From GCA-2697345 sp049602715 (GTDB taxonomy: Bacteria; Pseudomonadota; Alphaproteobacteria; Rhodobacterales; Rhodobacteraceae), in assembly GCA_049602715.1 (NCBI GenBank), contig JBMYRX010000002.1, positions 1 through 64,000 of the forward strand: a stretch of 64,000 nucleotides of DNA. The letters are read 5' to 3'. Position 1 is the stretch's first letter. Every line of letters begins with the position of its first letter. The notes under the pieces were generated by a model that worked only from the letters and a program-made list of their open reading frames with translations, was not told the DNA's origin and searched no databases. The translations under genes and the position numbers were made by a program. Of this stretch, positions 43,887 through 53,692 are shown one piece after another.

Positions 43887-45986
43887 TTGCATAAATACTC
43901 TCAATCAAAATTTAAAGAGAAATTAACTTCATTGAACTTAATTTTATTAGCTTGCATCGTTTTTACAGGTTATATTCTTTCGCCCCACAAGGCTTACTCT
44001 GCAGTTTCTGATTATTACCAATCAAATCAACTGACAGCTAAACTTATTTCAGCAGAAAACTTTATTGATAATAATACAAATGCTATATCCACTGCTTTAT
44101 CAATCACTCTGAAACCAGGATGGAAAACTTATTGGCGTTCTCCTGGTTCCGTTGGGCTTCCAACTAAAGTAAGTTGGGAAAAATCAACCAATATCTCAAA
44201 CACAAAATTTTATTGGCCATTGCCCAAAAGGTTTTTTGACTTTGATATAGAGAATTACGGCTATACTGAGCAAGTTACCTTTCCAGTAAACCTAATATTA
44301 AAAGATCAAGGAGAGCCGACTGAACTTATCGCGTCAGTATCATTGTTAGTTTGTAATCAAGTATGTATACCTGAAGACTTTGAACTCAGCCTCAAGCTTA
44401 CTAATGTTCCAGTTAAAGATCCATACTCACGGCAAGAAATTGCTTTAGCTTTAACAAAAGTACCATTAGATGGAGAAAATAGTGAATTTTCATTACTTCC
44501 AGTAAAGTTAAATAAATTATCAAATAATCTTTTAATAAAGATCAAATCATTAAATATAGCTAATAAAATAAGCGTTTTCCCGGAAATGGGGCCAGATATA
44601 GCATTTGGCCCACCCATTAGCATTAAAAGTAAAGACCCAAAAATTACTATTATTCAATTACCTATTTTGAATGAATTAGATACTTTAGTACCACTTAATT
44701 TGACAATCTCAAACGGCAATACCTCGTCCATCTATAAAAATATTTCTATTAACTCCTCCATAAATGGTGATCAGACCATTGATAAAAATTATTTGAGTTT
44801 CATTACTATTCTTGTTTTCGGCTTCATAGGTGGTTTAATTCTAAATTTTATGCCATGTGTTCTACCCGTATTAGCTATTAAGTTAAACTCTATTTTAAAC
44901 TCTAAGACCTACACATCCAACGAAGTTCGTTTTAAGTTTTTAGTATCAGCATTGGGTATTTTAACCTTTATGTGGGCCCTTAATGGAACTTTATTATTAC
45001 TAAAAGTGTCAGGACGTGAAATAGGTTGGGGTATACAGTTCCAAAGTCCTACGTTCCTTAGTTTCATTATTCTATTATTGATTTTATTCTCTCTTAGTAT
45101 GTTGGGAGCCTTCAATATATTATTACCTCAAAGTGTAATGACAAAACTCAACAGCCTTTCCAATGTTAACGGATTATTAGGTGATTTTTTATCAGGATTA
45201 TTTGCGGCTATTTTAGCTACTCCTTGCTCAGCACCATTTTTAGGCTCTGCAATTGCAGTTGCGTTGACAAAGGGAGGATTTGAATCGTTACTTATATTTT
45301 CCTGTGTTGGATGTGGCCTTGCCACCCCTTACCTATTGATAGCGCTTTTCCCTGGAGTGATTAAGTTTCTTCCAAAACCAGGTAATTGGATGAACTTAAT
45401 CCGCTTAATTCTTGGATTTTTACTATTTTTGACAGTCATTTGGTTTTCTTGGCTTTATATACAAATAGAGAGCACTTTAAACTTAATATTACTATTTATA
45501 CCAATTCTATTAGCGGTTTTTTCAATAAAATTTTTTACGCAGAGTATCACAAAGATCATAAGTTTTTGTGGCTTCGCAGCTATAGCAATATTTAGCGCCA
45601 GCTTGTATTCCTCAAAAAATGCAAATGACGAAAAAAATGATACTGGATGGGAAATATTTATTGAACAAAGAATAAGTCCATATCTTGAATCAGGTAAAGT
45701 TGTTTTTGTTGATATAACTGCTGACTGGTGTTTGACATGTAAAGCAAACAAACTACTGGTCCTAGAAAATAAATCTGTCCAAAGTTTTCTATTGAAAGAA
45801 AACATTATTAAGATGCGTGGTGACTGGACAAGGAAGGACCCACTGCTTTTAAAGTACTTGCAAGATAATGGTCGTTATGGAATTCCATTTAATATTGTTT
45901 ATGGACCAGGAAGGAAGGACGGGATTATTTTACCAGAAATTCTTACGACCAATATACTTAAAGAAGCTATAATAGAGGCTCATTGA
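43887..45986 (+). CDS. dsbD: DsbD/ScsB-like thiol:disulfide interchange transporter
   Basis: 699-aa inner-membrane electron conduit. After a signal sequence, an N-terminal periplasmic domain has a redox-type cysteine pair (VCNQVC, ~153-158). The central domain has about eight helices with transporter cysteines in FMPCVLPVLAIKL and ATPCSAPFLGSA. The C-terminal thioredoxin domain carries DWCLTCK near residue 615. Electrons would pass from cytoplasmic thioredoxin to periplasmic partners such as the adjacent DsbA-like protein and CcmG. Start is TTG at 43887 with only a weak binding site. It overlaps ccmI tail to tail by 7 bases. Confidence 0.85.
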   Translation: MHKYSQSKFKEKLTSLNLILLACIVFTGYILSPHKAYSAVSDYYQSNQLTAKLISAENFIDNNTNAISTALSITLKPGWKTYWRSPGSVGLPTKVSWEKSTNISNTKFYWPLPKRFFDFDIENYGYTEQVTFPVNLILKDQGEPTELIASVSLLVCNQVCIPEDFELSLKLTNVPVKDPYSRQEIALALTKVPLDGENSEFSLLPVKLNKLSNNLLIKIKSLNIANKISVFPEMGPDIAFGPPISIKSKDPKITIIQLPILNELDTLVPLNLTISNGNTSSIYKNISINSSINGDQTIDKNYLSFITILVFGFIGGLILNFMPCVLPVLAIKLNSILNSKTYTSNEVRFKFLVSALGILTFMWALNGTLLLLKVSGREIGWGIQFQSPTFLSFIILLLILFSLSMLGAFNILLPQSVMTKLNSLSNVNGLLGDFLSGLFAAILATPCSAPFLGSAIAVALTKGGFESLLIFSCVGCGLATPYLLIALFPGVIKFLPKPGNWMNLIRLILGFLLFLTVIWFSWLYIQIESTLNLILLFIPILLAVFSIKFFTQSITKIISFCGFAAIAIFSASLYSSKNANDEKNDTGWEIFIEQRISPYLESGKVVFVDITADWCLTCKANKLLVLENKSVQSFLLKENIIKMRGDWTRKDPLLLKYLQDNGRYGIPFNIVYGPGRKDGIILPEILTTNILKEAIIEAH

Positions 45987-46957
45987 ATATCTTCTAAATC
46001 CAAAAGTAGTTGGCTATAGATTTCTATTTTAGGATCATTTTTTGGTAATTTTTCAATCAAAATCTTGGCTTCTTTTAGGCTTTCTCTAGCGAGTGCTAAT
46101 TTTTTTAAAACAATGTAAGATCTACTCAATCTTAACCAACCATCGATATCATCTGGTTCAGTTTTTAACTTCTCGACCAAACTTGATACCATAGAGTTTA
46201 TAAAAGCTGATGTCTCTACTGAATTTAACTTTGAAGCTTCAATAATGTCAGCATTTGTAGGACCGATAGGTACCTCCGAAGCTAATCTTACTATTCTATC
46301 ATAACCTAGAAGAGTACCAACTCGGTTTGCCTCAACTAGATACAAATCCGTCCAATCAGTATTTTCTTTCTCTAAATCTAATCTATTAATAAGAAGTGTA
46401 TAAGCCTCTTCTAATCTACCCTCTTGTTCAAAATATAGAGCCTTATAATAGATCGAAATGGGACTTGATGAGTCTAACACTAAAGATTTCTCAATAGCAT
46501 TAAGAGCACTTTGACTAATTGTACCATTATCATTTGCCATTAACGAACCGGCCAGTTTAATCCAAGATTGTGAAAATCGATTATCTTTTTCAACTAATCG
46601 AGTATACGCGAGAACAGCATCACTATAAGCCCCATTATTCATATAAACATCACCCAATAGCTCCCACCCTACAAGGTCACCGCCAGATGGATCATTATAT
46701 AATCTCTCAGCTAGTTTTATGATTAAATCTTCAAATTGCTTAATATCTCGAAACTCATCTTCTCTGTCCTTATACGCAACGCTCGGGACATTATTATTTC
46801 CCAGCCCTTTGTGTATCATTACTCCAACGATCGGGATAATAAGAATTAATAAAAGAATAGGTAAACTACCCTTTCGGTTGTTTTTAATATTGATAACCGC
46901 CAAGATCATCCCAAATACTACAATCAAGGAGATAAGGATTTTTAAAAACATTAACAT
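45980..46957 (-). CDS. ccmI: cytochrome c maturation protein CcmI (CycH)
   Basis: 325-aa heme-lyase accessory that holds apocytochrome c. Two N-terminal membrane helices (residues ~5-50) precede a TPR-rich periplasmic region (GDLVGWELLGDVYMNNGAY, DDIDGWLRLSRSYIVL). Fourth gene of ccmF-ccmG-ccmH-ccmI, two bases after ccmH. Typical length. The CycH-type architecture is clear, although TPR proteins are degenerate in sequence. Confidence 0.85.
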   Translation of the reverse strand: MLMFLKILISLIVVFGMILAVINIKNNRKGSLPILLLILIIPIVGVMIHKGLGNNNVPSVAYKDREDEFRDIKQFEDLIIKLAERLYNDPSGGDLVGWELLGDVYMNNGAYSDAVLAYTRLVEKDNRFSQSWIKLAGSLMANDNGTISQSALNAIEKSLVLDSSSPISIYYKALYFEQEGRLEEAYTLLINRLDLEKENTDWTDLYLVEANRVGTLLGYDRIVRLASEVPIGPTNADIIEASKLNSVETSAFINSMVSSLVEKLKTEPDDIDGWLRLSRSYIVLKKLALARESLKEAKILIEKLPKNDPKIEIYSQLLLDLEDIQ

Positions 46958-46959
46958 AG

Positions 46960-47433
46960 TTATTCCTCTAAGTTAGCATCGATAGAGGTTTTGTTATTAC
47001 GGATAACTGAGTTATCTTTTTGTTCTGAGAAAAGACTAGCTCTTTTAAAAACTCGAAGTAGTATTAATGTCCCAAAAAATAAAAATATTATAGGGCTAAA
47101 CCAAAGTAGGTAAGTTGTATATTTCAGCGGTGGCTTAAATAGAACAAAATCTCCGTACCTCTTAACAAGAAAATCCAAAACCTCTGCGTTACTATCACCA
47201 GCAGATAAACGTTCTCTAATTAAAATACGTAGATCTCGAGCAACTCCAGAGTTCGAGCTATCAATCGGCTCATTTTGGCAAACAACACACCGTATATTTG
47301 CTGAAATTTCTCTAGCCCGATTCTCCAACTCTAGGTCTGATAAAATTTCATCCGGTTCAACAGCAAAAGAAATAACACTATTAAAACTAAAGATTAATAC
47401 AAATATAATTAGTTTCGTTAAATCAATATTCAT
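46960..47433 (-). CDS. ccmH: cytochrome c maturation protein CcmH (CycL)
   Basis: 157-aa membrane-anchored thiol reductase that reduces the CXXCH of apocytochromes. The active motif RCVVCQ (Cys49, Cys52) is followed by the family-typical SGVARDLRILIRERLSAGDS and the region VKRYGDFVLFKPP. There is an N-terminal signal and a C-terminal TM helix. It overlaps ccmG by 4 bases. Confidence 0.93.
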   Translation of the reverse strand: MNIDLTKLIIFVLIFSFNSVISFAVEPDEILSDLELENRAREISANIRCVVCQNEPIDSSNSGVARDLRILIRERLSAGDSNAEVLDFLVKRYGDFVLFKPPLKYTTYLLWFSPIIFLFFGTLILLRVFKRASLFSEQKDNSVIRNNKTSIDANLEE

Positions 47434-47972
47434 TTAAGACGATCCATTAGGAATTTTTCAAAATCTTTATAATTCGCACCAATTATAGGACCAGTAAAAC
47501 GCCTCACGATTATACCACCTTTATCAATTATAAATGTTTCTGGAACACCCGAAATACCCCAGTCAATTCCGGTCCGCCCCGAATTATCAAATCCAATCTT
47601 CTCATAAGGGTTTCCTAATTCACTTAACCAAGACTTAACATCAGCAGCAGTATCTTTATAGTTTATGCCAACCAATAAAATATCTTTGTTATTAGACAAT
47701 TTATTTAATGACTTGTGCTCTGCTCGACATGGTAAACACCAGGATGCAAAAAAATTTACAACTGTTATCTTACCAGAATAGTCAATATCTTTTTTTGATA
47801 AACCTAATGTATCTAGTCCAGGTATAGATTTTAATTCAAAATTTGGAACTGAACTATTAATAAAAACTGAAGGGATGGAAGCAGGGTCACGTCCACTCAG
47901 CAAACTCCATATAGAAAAGAATCCTATAATTAAACTTACTATCAGGGGTATAAAAAATAATAACCTTTTCAT
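47430..47972 (-). CDS. ccmG: thiol:disulfide interchange protein CcmG (DsbE)
   Basis: 180-aa membrane-tethered thioredoxin. The active site WCLPC (Cys79, Cys82) lies in VNFFASWCLPCRAEH, and the CcmG-type GVPETFIIDKGG carries the cis-Pro. The central GINYKD motif is also typical. It probably reduces apocytochrome c or CcmH with electrons from DsbD. It overlaps ccmF and ccmH by 4 bases each. Confidence 0.93.
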   Translation of the reverse strand: MKRLLFFIPLIVSLIIGFFSIWSLLSGRDPASIPSVFINSSVPNFELKSIPGLDTLGLSKKDIDYSGKITVVNFFASWCLPCRAEHKSLNKLSNNKDILLVGINYKDTAADVKSWLSELGNPYEKIGFDNSGRTGIDWGISGVPETFIIDKGGIIVRRFTGPIIGANYKDFEKFLMDRLK

Positions 47973-49972
47973 CTCTTAATACTCGCATCTACAAAATTAG
48001 TATCATCTTTATTTTTTCTTTGTACTACCAAACGAAAACGTTTGTCCGACAAAGAAACTAAACCTCCGAAGACAATAAGAATTGTTCCTACCCATATGAA
48101 ATTGACTAAAGGTTCATAAATTAATCTTAAAACCCACTTTCCTTTCTGACTTTTTCCAGAGGGTTCGGAAATCGATACGTAAAGATCTCCAAACAAGCTT
48201 TGACGAATATCACTTTCGGTGGTTTGTATACCTGATACAACATAAGTCCGCCGCTCTGGACGAAGTACTTCGACAAATTTGCCATTTTCCTCATTTACAC
48301 GCAATGACGCTATTTTAGATTGGTAGTTTGGTCCTTTCAAATCAGATACTTTTTCTAAGGTAATAGAAAATCCAGCAAACTGAAGCTCTGTACCTTCTAC
48401 TGCAAAACTAGTGAGTTCTTGTTTCCATGCACTTGATCCAATCGCTCCCAATAGTAATAAAGCAATACCAAGATGCGCTAAAGTCATACCCGAAGCAGAT
48501 CTTGGCTGATCGATAATTCGTTTAAAAACCTGAGGATATTCCCGCGAGAATATTTTTACCCGTTCTGACCACTCTAAAAGGGTCATAAAGAATAACCATC
48601 CTACAATACCAATACCAAGAACAGCGTAAGCTGGACCGGATGTATTAAAGTACCAGACGATTAACGACATAAGAAAAGACATAAAGATTAAGAACTTAAC
48701 TCGAGATAAGACACCGAAAATGTCACCTTTCTTCCATTTTAAGAACGGTCCTAGAGCCATTGATAAAGCCAGAATAAGTGTTAATGGAATAAAAGACATG
48801 TTAAAAAAAGGTGGTCCAACAGAAATTTTATCACCAGTTAAACCTTCTAAGAATAACGGATACAACGTTCCAAAAAGAACGATTAATGCGGCTATTGTCA
48901 GAAATAAATTGTTTAATAACAGACCTGCCTCTCGACTAACAGGAGCAAAAAACTTGTCACCTTCCAATGAAGGGGCGCGATAAGCAAATAAAGACAAAGA
49001 TCCACCGATCGACAAGGCCAATAGAATAAGTATATAAACGCCCCTTTCAGGATCAACAGCAAAAGAGTGAACAGATGTTAATAAACCAGATCTTACTATG
49101 AAAGTTCCAAGTAACGATAACGAAAAAGTTAATATCGCTAATAGTAGCGTCCAAGATTTAAACGTATCTCTTTTTTCTGTGACAATAGCAGAGTGAAGCA
49201 GTGCGGTTCCAACAAGCCATGGCATGAGAGAGACATTCTCAACAGGATCCCAGAACCACCAACCTCCCCAACCCAACTCGTAATACGCCCACCAAGAACC
49301 CAGAGCTATCCCGGCCGTGAGGCTACTCCAAGCCACCAGAATCCAGGGCCTCACCAATCGTGCCCAGTTTGCGTCAAGGGATCCCCCAATTAAAGCAGCA
49401 ACAGAGAACGAATAGACAATGGAAAAACCAACATAGCCAATATATAAAAGTGGCGGATGAATTGCCAAACCAATATCTTGCAATAATGGATTTAGATCAT
49501 TCCCATTTAAGGGAGGCGGAAAAGTTCTTTCAAAGGGATTAGATGTCCAAAGTAGAAAGCTAATAAAACCTATAGAAATCCAAGCTTGAACACCTAAAGT
49601 TCTAGCTTTTAAAGATGAAGGTATACTCCTTCCAAAAACAGCCAATGTTGCACCAAAGGTCACTAAAATTAGTATCCAAAGTAGAATAGAACCCTCATGG
49701 TTCCCCCAAGTCCCCGCAATCTTATAAAGTAGTGGTTTGTCTGAGTGCGAATTATTTATAACATTGATAACAGTAAAGTCACTTACTACGTAAGATTTCA
49801 TTAAGGAGAAAAAAGCTATTCCAATCAAAAAAAACTTTAATATAGCTGTATAACTCGCAAGATTTTTCCAAAGTAGATTATCACTGCTGGCACCAATTAT
49901 TGGCAAGGTGCCTTGAACAATAGCCAATAACAAAGCTAGAACTACTGCGAATTGTCCAAGTTCAGGGATCAT
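47969..49972 (-). CDS. ccmF: cytochrome c heme lyase CcmF
   Basis: 667-aa multi-spanning protein that attaches heme to apocytochrome c. The tryptophan-rich WGGWWFWDPVENVSLMPW is near residue 234, KIAGTWGNHEGSILLWIL is near residue 85, and about 14-15 helices are visible. Normal length. First gene of ccmFGHI. No ccmE, ccmABCD neighbour is present; they must be elsewhere in the genome. Confidence 0.95.
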   Translation of the reverse strand: MIPELGQFAVVLALLLAIVQGTLPIIGASSDNLLWKNLASYTAILKFFLIGIAFFSLMKSYVVSDFTVINVINNSHSDKPLLYKIAGTWGNHEGSILLWILILVTFGATLAVFGRSIPSSLKARTLGVQAWISIGFISFLLWTSNPFERTFPPPLNGNDLNPLLQDIGLAIHPPLLYIGYVGFSIVYSFSVAALIGGSLDANWARLVRPWILVAWSSLTAGIALGSWWAYYELGWGGWWFWDPVENVSLMPWLVGTALLHSAIVTEKRDTFKSWTLLLAILTFSLSLLGTFIVRSGLLTSVHSFAVDPERGVYILILLALSIGGSLSLFAYRAPSLEGDKFFAPVSREAGLLLNNLFLTIAALIVLFGTLYPLFLEGLTGDKISVGPPFFNMSFIPLTLILALSMALGPFLKWKKGDIFGVLSRVKFLIFMSFLMSLIVWYFNTSGPAYAVLGIGIVGWLFFMTLLEWSERVKIFSREYPQVFKRIIDQPRSASGMTLAHLGIALLLLGAIGSSAWKQELTSFAVEGTELQFAGFSITLEKVSDLKGPNYQSKIASLRVNEENGKFVEVLRPERRTYVVSGIQTTESDIRQSLFGDLYVSISEPSGKSQKGKWVLRLIYEPLVNFIWVGTILIVFGGLVSLSDKRFRLVVQRKNKDDTNFVDASIKR

Positions 49973-50092
49973 TTTAACCTCAAAATTATTCTATCTGTGA
50001 GCTTTCAGAAAACAAAGGTCAATAGCTTCAAGCGCGACCCGTTGCCTCTATTTTGTATTTCAGGAGAGATTCAAAATTTTATTGATTAATAG

Positions 50093-50123
50093 AAAAATGG
50101 CGCCAAATTAAATCAGCGCCATT
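50093..50123 (-). terminator. rho-independent terminator after the pyrimidine-cluster binding protein gene
   Basis: Perfect 8-bp stem (AATGGCGC 50096-50103 with GCGCCATT 50116-50123), 12-base loop. On the minus strand the stem is followed by TTTTT (complement of 50093-50097), 30 bases after the stop of the substrate-binding protein gene, before ccmF. Confidence 0.75.
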
Positions 50124-50153
50124 AAATTTTTTAATTATAGATGCTAACAAATT

Positions 50154-51134
50154 TTAGTTAAGCGCAGCATCCGTAATTACATGTGACCAAGCACCAACTG
50201 GCATTTTAGTTATAACCGGATCAGAGCCTCCAGTCATTAGACTATCAACAGTTCTGTTGAAATCAGCTTCCGACAGAGAACCATTACTTCCAGCGGTCAG
50301 TTTAGCAATTTCACTCATTTGTGTAGTATTGTGATCTACAGTTTGAGCACCTGAATCGTCATTGTTCACTACGATTTCAGCAGCTTCTGCCTGATTTGCT
50401 TCCGCATACTTCCAACCCTTCATGGAAGCTCTTACAAAACGAACCATTTTATCTTTAAACGCTGAATCTTTGAGATTATCTCCTACGACGTAAAGGCCGT
50501 CCTCTAGAGTCGCCACACCTTCATCTTCATACCTGAATACAGTTAACTCTTCTGGTTTCAGGCCTTCATTGAGAACTTGCCAATACTCATTGTAAGCCAT
50601 AGCCGATACACAGGCTGCATCACCTTGTGTTAATGGCAAGATATCCCATCCTTGTTTAAATACAGAAATATCTTGATCAGGCTTCAAACCAAGTTTGTTC
50701 ATCCAGCTAAGGAAGGGCCATTCATTACCATAATACCAAACATATAAGTTTTTACCCTTTAAATCAGCAACAGAATTAACCCCTCTGTCTTTTCGGCAAA
50801 CCAGCATCATACCAGAGCTTTTGAAAGGTTGAGCTATATTCACAGCGTCAAACCCTTTTTCACGTGCTGCCAGTGCAGAAGGCATCCAATCCACAGCGAC
50901 GTCGGCACCTCCACCAGCTAGTACACTCATTGGACCTATATCAGGACCACCAGCTTTTATAGTAACATTAAGACCTTCATCTTTATAAAATCCTTTGTCT
51001 TGGGCCACATAGTAACCCGCGAACTGAGTTTGCGTTACCCACTTTAACTGGATTGTAACATCATCAGCAGCATTTGCTAAAGATGCAGTAAGTGCGAATA
51101 ACACACTCATAGTATAAGTAATTAATTTTCTCAT
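50154..51134 (-). CDS. ABC transporter substrate-binding protein, NMT1/THI5-like
   Basis: 326-aa periplasmic protein with a clear signal peptide (cleavage after LANA, residue ~22). The NMT1/THI5 fold marks are VTIQLKWVTQTQFAGYYVAQ and KGFYKDEGLNVTIKAGGP, shared with binding proteins for thiamine-precursor pyrimidines. Because the permeases, ATPase, dihydropyrimidinase and PreTA lie on the same strand upstream, the ligand is more likely a pyrimidine such as uracil, thymine or a ureido product. This is inference. A terminator follows. It is the last gene of the transport set and 44 bases after the permease. Confidence 0.85.
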   Translation of the reverse strand: MRKLITYTMSVLFALTASLANAADDVTIQLKWVTQTQFAGYYVAQDKGFYKDEGLNVTIKAGGPDIGPMSVLAGGGADVAVDWMPSALAAREKGFDAVNIAQPFKSSGMMLVCRKDRGVNSVADLKGKNLYVWYYGNEWPFLSWMNKLGLKPDQDISVFKQGWDILPLTQGDAACVSAMAYNEYWQVLNEGLKPEELTVFRYEDEGVATLEDGLYVVGDNLKDSAFKDKMVRFVRASMKGWKYAEANQAEAAEIVVNNDDSGAQTVDHNTTQMSEIAKLTAGSNGSLSEADFNRTVDSLMTGGSDPVITKMPVGAWSHVITDAALN

Positions 51135-51178
51135 TTTCTTCTCCCTTTTTAATTACCCCATATTATCACTTTTTGTTA

Positions 51179-52024
51179 TCAAGCTCTACCCCTTTGTGAC
51201 GGATGCCAGAAAGTAAACCATTTTTCTAACAAAACAACAGACCCGTAGAAAAATGAACCTGCAAGAGCAGCAACAGTTATCTCTGCCCAAACCATATCTA
51301 ATGCAAACCGTGCCGCCTCTGTTGAAATCCGAAAACCCATTCCCCTGACTGGTGAGCCAAAGAACTCAGCAACTATAGCACCAATTAAAGCTAGTGTCGT
51401 ACTAATTTTTAAACCATTAAAGATAAATGGCATAGCTGTGGAAAGCCTTAACTTTAATAATGTCTGTAAATAACTAGCATTATAGGTTAGCATCAAATCT
51501 CGGTGAATACGATCGGACATCTTCATTCCCTGAACAGTGTTAATCAACATAGGAAAAAAGACCATAACGGTAACGACTGCAGATTTTGATTGCCACCCGT
51601 AGCCATACCACATGACTAAAATAGGAGCTATTCCAATAATTGGCATTGCTGCCATAAAATTCCCTATTGGTAACAAACCACGCTCTAAAAATTTAAATTT
51701 GTCTACTATCAGAGCGACAACAAGTGCGGATATACATCCTATCATATAACCTGAAAGAGCCCCTTTAACGACAGTCTGAACAAAGTCAGCCCAAAGTGTT
51801 GGTACACTTGTGATTAGCTTTAGAAATATTGCAGAGGGTGGCGGTAAGATGACAGCGCTAACACTAAAATAAAAAATAGTTGTTTCCCATATCAGAAGTA
51901 TACTTGCCCCAAAAAGAATAGGAGGAATGATATTTAAGATTTGCAGAGATTTTTGTCTCGAAATCCAAACATTTACACTCCAAGCAACTATCCAGAATAA
52001 TAAAGCTGAACAAAAATAAATCAT
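51179..52024 (-). CDS. ABC transporter permease, SsuC/ThiX type
   Basis: 281-aa permease of the binding-protein-dependent family. The coupling EAA-like region is near MLTYNASYLQTLLKLRLSTAMPF (excerpt; residues ~180-202), with about six helices. GAIVAEFFGSPVRGMGFRI is a typical C-terminal motif. It overlaps the second permease gene by one base; the two differ in sequence and probably form a heterodimer. Confidence 0.87.
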   Translation of the reverse strand: MIYFCSALLFWIVAWSVNVWISRQKSLQILNIIPPILFGASILLIWETTIFYFSVSAVILPPPSAIFLKLITSVPTLWADFVQTVVKGALSGYMIGCISALVVALIVDKFKFLERGLLPIGNFMAAMPIIGIAPILVMWYGYGWQSKSAVVTVMVFFPMLINTVQGMKMSDRIHRDLMLTYNASYLQTLLKLRLSTAMPFIFNGLKISTTLALIGAIVAEFFGSPVRGMGFRISTEAARFALDMVWAEITVAALAGSFFYGSVVLLEKWFTFWHPSQRGRA

Positions 52025-52899
52025 TAAGGCTCCAGCGACATTTTATTTAAAACTATCTTTTGCAAAAACCCTATGATTGCAATTAAGGCAGCCGCTAATA
52101 TTGCAGCAGAGAATAAACCACTCCAAATTTGCAATGTATTACCAAAGGTGCTCCCCGATAGCATTCTAAAACCTAATCCTCCTCCTCCACCTGAAGGAAG
52201 CTCTCCGACAATTGCGCCTACCAAAGAAGCTGCCATAGCTAATTTTAACGAAGTAAAAAAATATGGCATGGATTTTGGCAGTCGTAACTTAAGTAGAACC
52301 TGAGGTCCCGTGGCAGACCAGGTCTTCATCTGATCGATCTCAAGCTGTTCCGGACTTTTCAAACCCTTCACCATACCGACTACTACGGGAAAGAACGATA
52401 AATACATTGAAATTATCGCTATTGGAAGTAAACCACTAAATCCAGCTGATCCAAGAGCCACGATCACCATAGGTGCAAGAGCAAGGATCGGAATAGTTTG
52501 ACTCGTAATGATCCATGGCATCACACTTAGGGCTGTTGCTCTATTATGTACAATAGCGATCGCCAGCGCTATTCCCAAGCCCATACCCATAATAAAGCCC
52601 AACATAGTCTCCGAAAAAGTAATCCAAGCATGAAAAATTAGTGATCTTTTAGAGGTTATTTTTTTATTTACTGTTGTATCCCACATTTCACTCGCTACTT
52701 GATGCGGTGTTGGCAGTTTTGGCCTTTTTTGTGACCAGGTCTTATTTACTAATTCTGGAAGAGTTAACGTAATTGACTGTCTTTTAGCTTGATCATAAGC
52801 CCACGGAGCATTTAAAACTACAGAAAAACCGTACCAGAAGAAAACTATCAAAGTAATAACCGATAAAATTGGAAAGAATCTATTGGAACCTTTACTCAT
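52024..52899 (-). CDS. ABC transporter permease, SsuC/ThiX type
   Basis: 291-aa permease paralogous to its downstream neighbour, with six helices. The coupling region is TGPQVLLKLRLPKSMPYFF near residue 196, and GAIVGELPSGGGGGLGFRM follows. An N-terminal periplasmic loop (~35-85) is longer than in the partner. It overlaps the ATPase gene by 8 bases and the next permease by one, a tightly coupled import cassette. Confidence 0.87.
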   Translation of the reverse strand: MSKGSNRFFPILSVITLIVFFWYGFSVVLNAPWAYDQAKRQSITLTLPELVNKTWSQKRPKLPTPHQVASEMWDTTVNKKITSKRSLIFHAWITFSETMLGFIMGMGLGIALAIAIVHNRATALSVMPWIITSQTIPILALAPMVIVALGSAGFSGLLPIAIISMYLSFFPVVVGMVKGLKSPEQLEIDQMKTWSATGPQVLLKLRLPKSMPYFFTSLKLAMAASLVGAIVGELPSGGGGGLGFRMLSGSTFGNTLQIWSGLFSAAILAAALIAIIGFLQKIVLNKMSLEP

Positions 52900-53674
52900 C
52901 AGTGTGGCCTGTTCTTAAACCTTCCCTAACCCGTTGTGAAATCTCTATAAACTCTTTCGAGTCTCGGATCTCTAAGGGTCTATTGGGGGACAACTCACTT
53001 TCAATCACATCTACAATTCGTCCTGGCCTTGGTGACATAACCACTATTTTTGTTGAAAGAAAAACTGCTTCTGGGATTGAATGCGTAACAAAACAAATAG
53101 TTTTATTAGTTGATTTCCATAATTTTAATAATTGTTCATTAAGGTGATCTCTAACGATTTCATCCAAAGCCCCAAATGGCTCATCCATTAATAATAAATC
53201 TGCGTCGAATGCTAATGCTCGGGCTATACTTGCTCTTTGCTGCATTCCACCCGAAAGCTGCCAAGGAAACTTTCTCTCAAAACCTTTTAATTCAACCAAA
53301 TCTAGAACTTTTGAAACTCGCATTTCTTGTTCACTTTTTGAGTAACCCATTATTTCCAAAGGAAGCTTAATATTTGAAGCGATGTTACGCCAAGGATATA
53401 GTCCAGCAGCTTGGAAAACATAACCATAAGCCCTCGACATGCGAGCTTCAGAAGGGCTCACTCCGTTTACTGTAGCAGATCCTTGTGTTGGTTCATCAAG
53501 GTCCGCTAAAACCCTCAATAAAGTAGTCTTTCCACAACCAGATGGACCTATAAAAGATACAAAATCTCCCTTATCAATGGAAAGATTAATGTCGCTCAAG
53601 GCATTAACTGGACCATCATTTGTTTCAAAGGTTAAGTCTAGACTATTGACTTTTATTACTGGAGTTTGGCTCAC
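52892..53674 (-). CDS. ABC transporter ATP-binding protein, SsuB/TauB/ThiZ type
   Basis: 260-aa ATPase energising the two permeases. Walker A is GPSGCGKTTLLRVLADL (~43), signature LSGGMQQRASIARALAF, Walker B LLLMDEPFGALDEI, and switch His in VTHSIPEAVFL, the subtype of nitrate/sulfonate/pyrimidine importers. It lies 18 bases downstream of the dihydropyrimidinase gene, which links transport to pyrimidine ring opening. Confidence 0.9.
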   Translation of the reverse strand: MSQTPVIKVNSLDLTFETNDGPVNALSDINLSIDKGDFVSFIGPSGCGKTTLLRVLADLDEPTQGSATVNGVSPSEARMSRAYGYVFQAAGLYPWRNIASNIKLPLEIMGYSKSEQEMRVSKVLDLVELKGFERKFPWQLSGGMQQRASIARALAFDADLLLMDEPFGALDEIVRDHLNEQLLKLWKSTNKTICFVTHSIPEAVFLSTKIVVMSPRPGRIVDVIESELSPNRPLEIRDSKEFIEISQRVREGLRTGHTDE

Positions 53675-53692
53675 GTTGATTAATTCCTTAAG

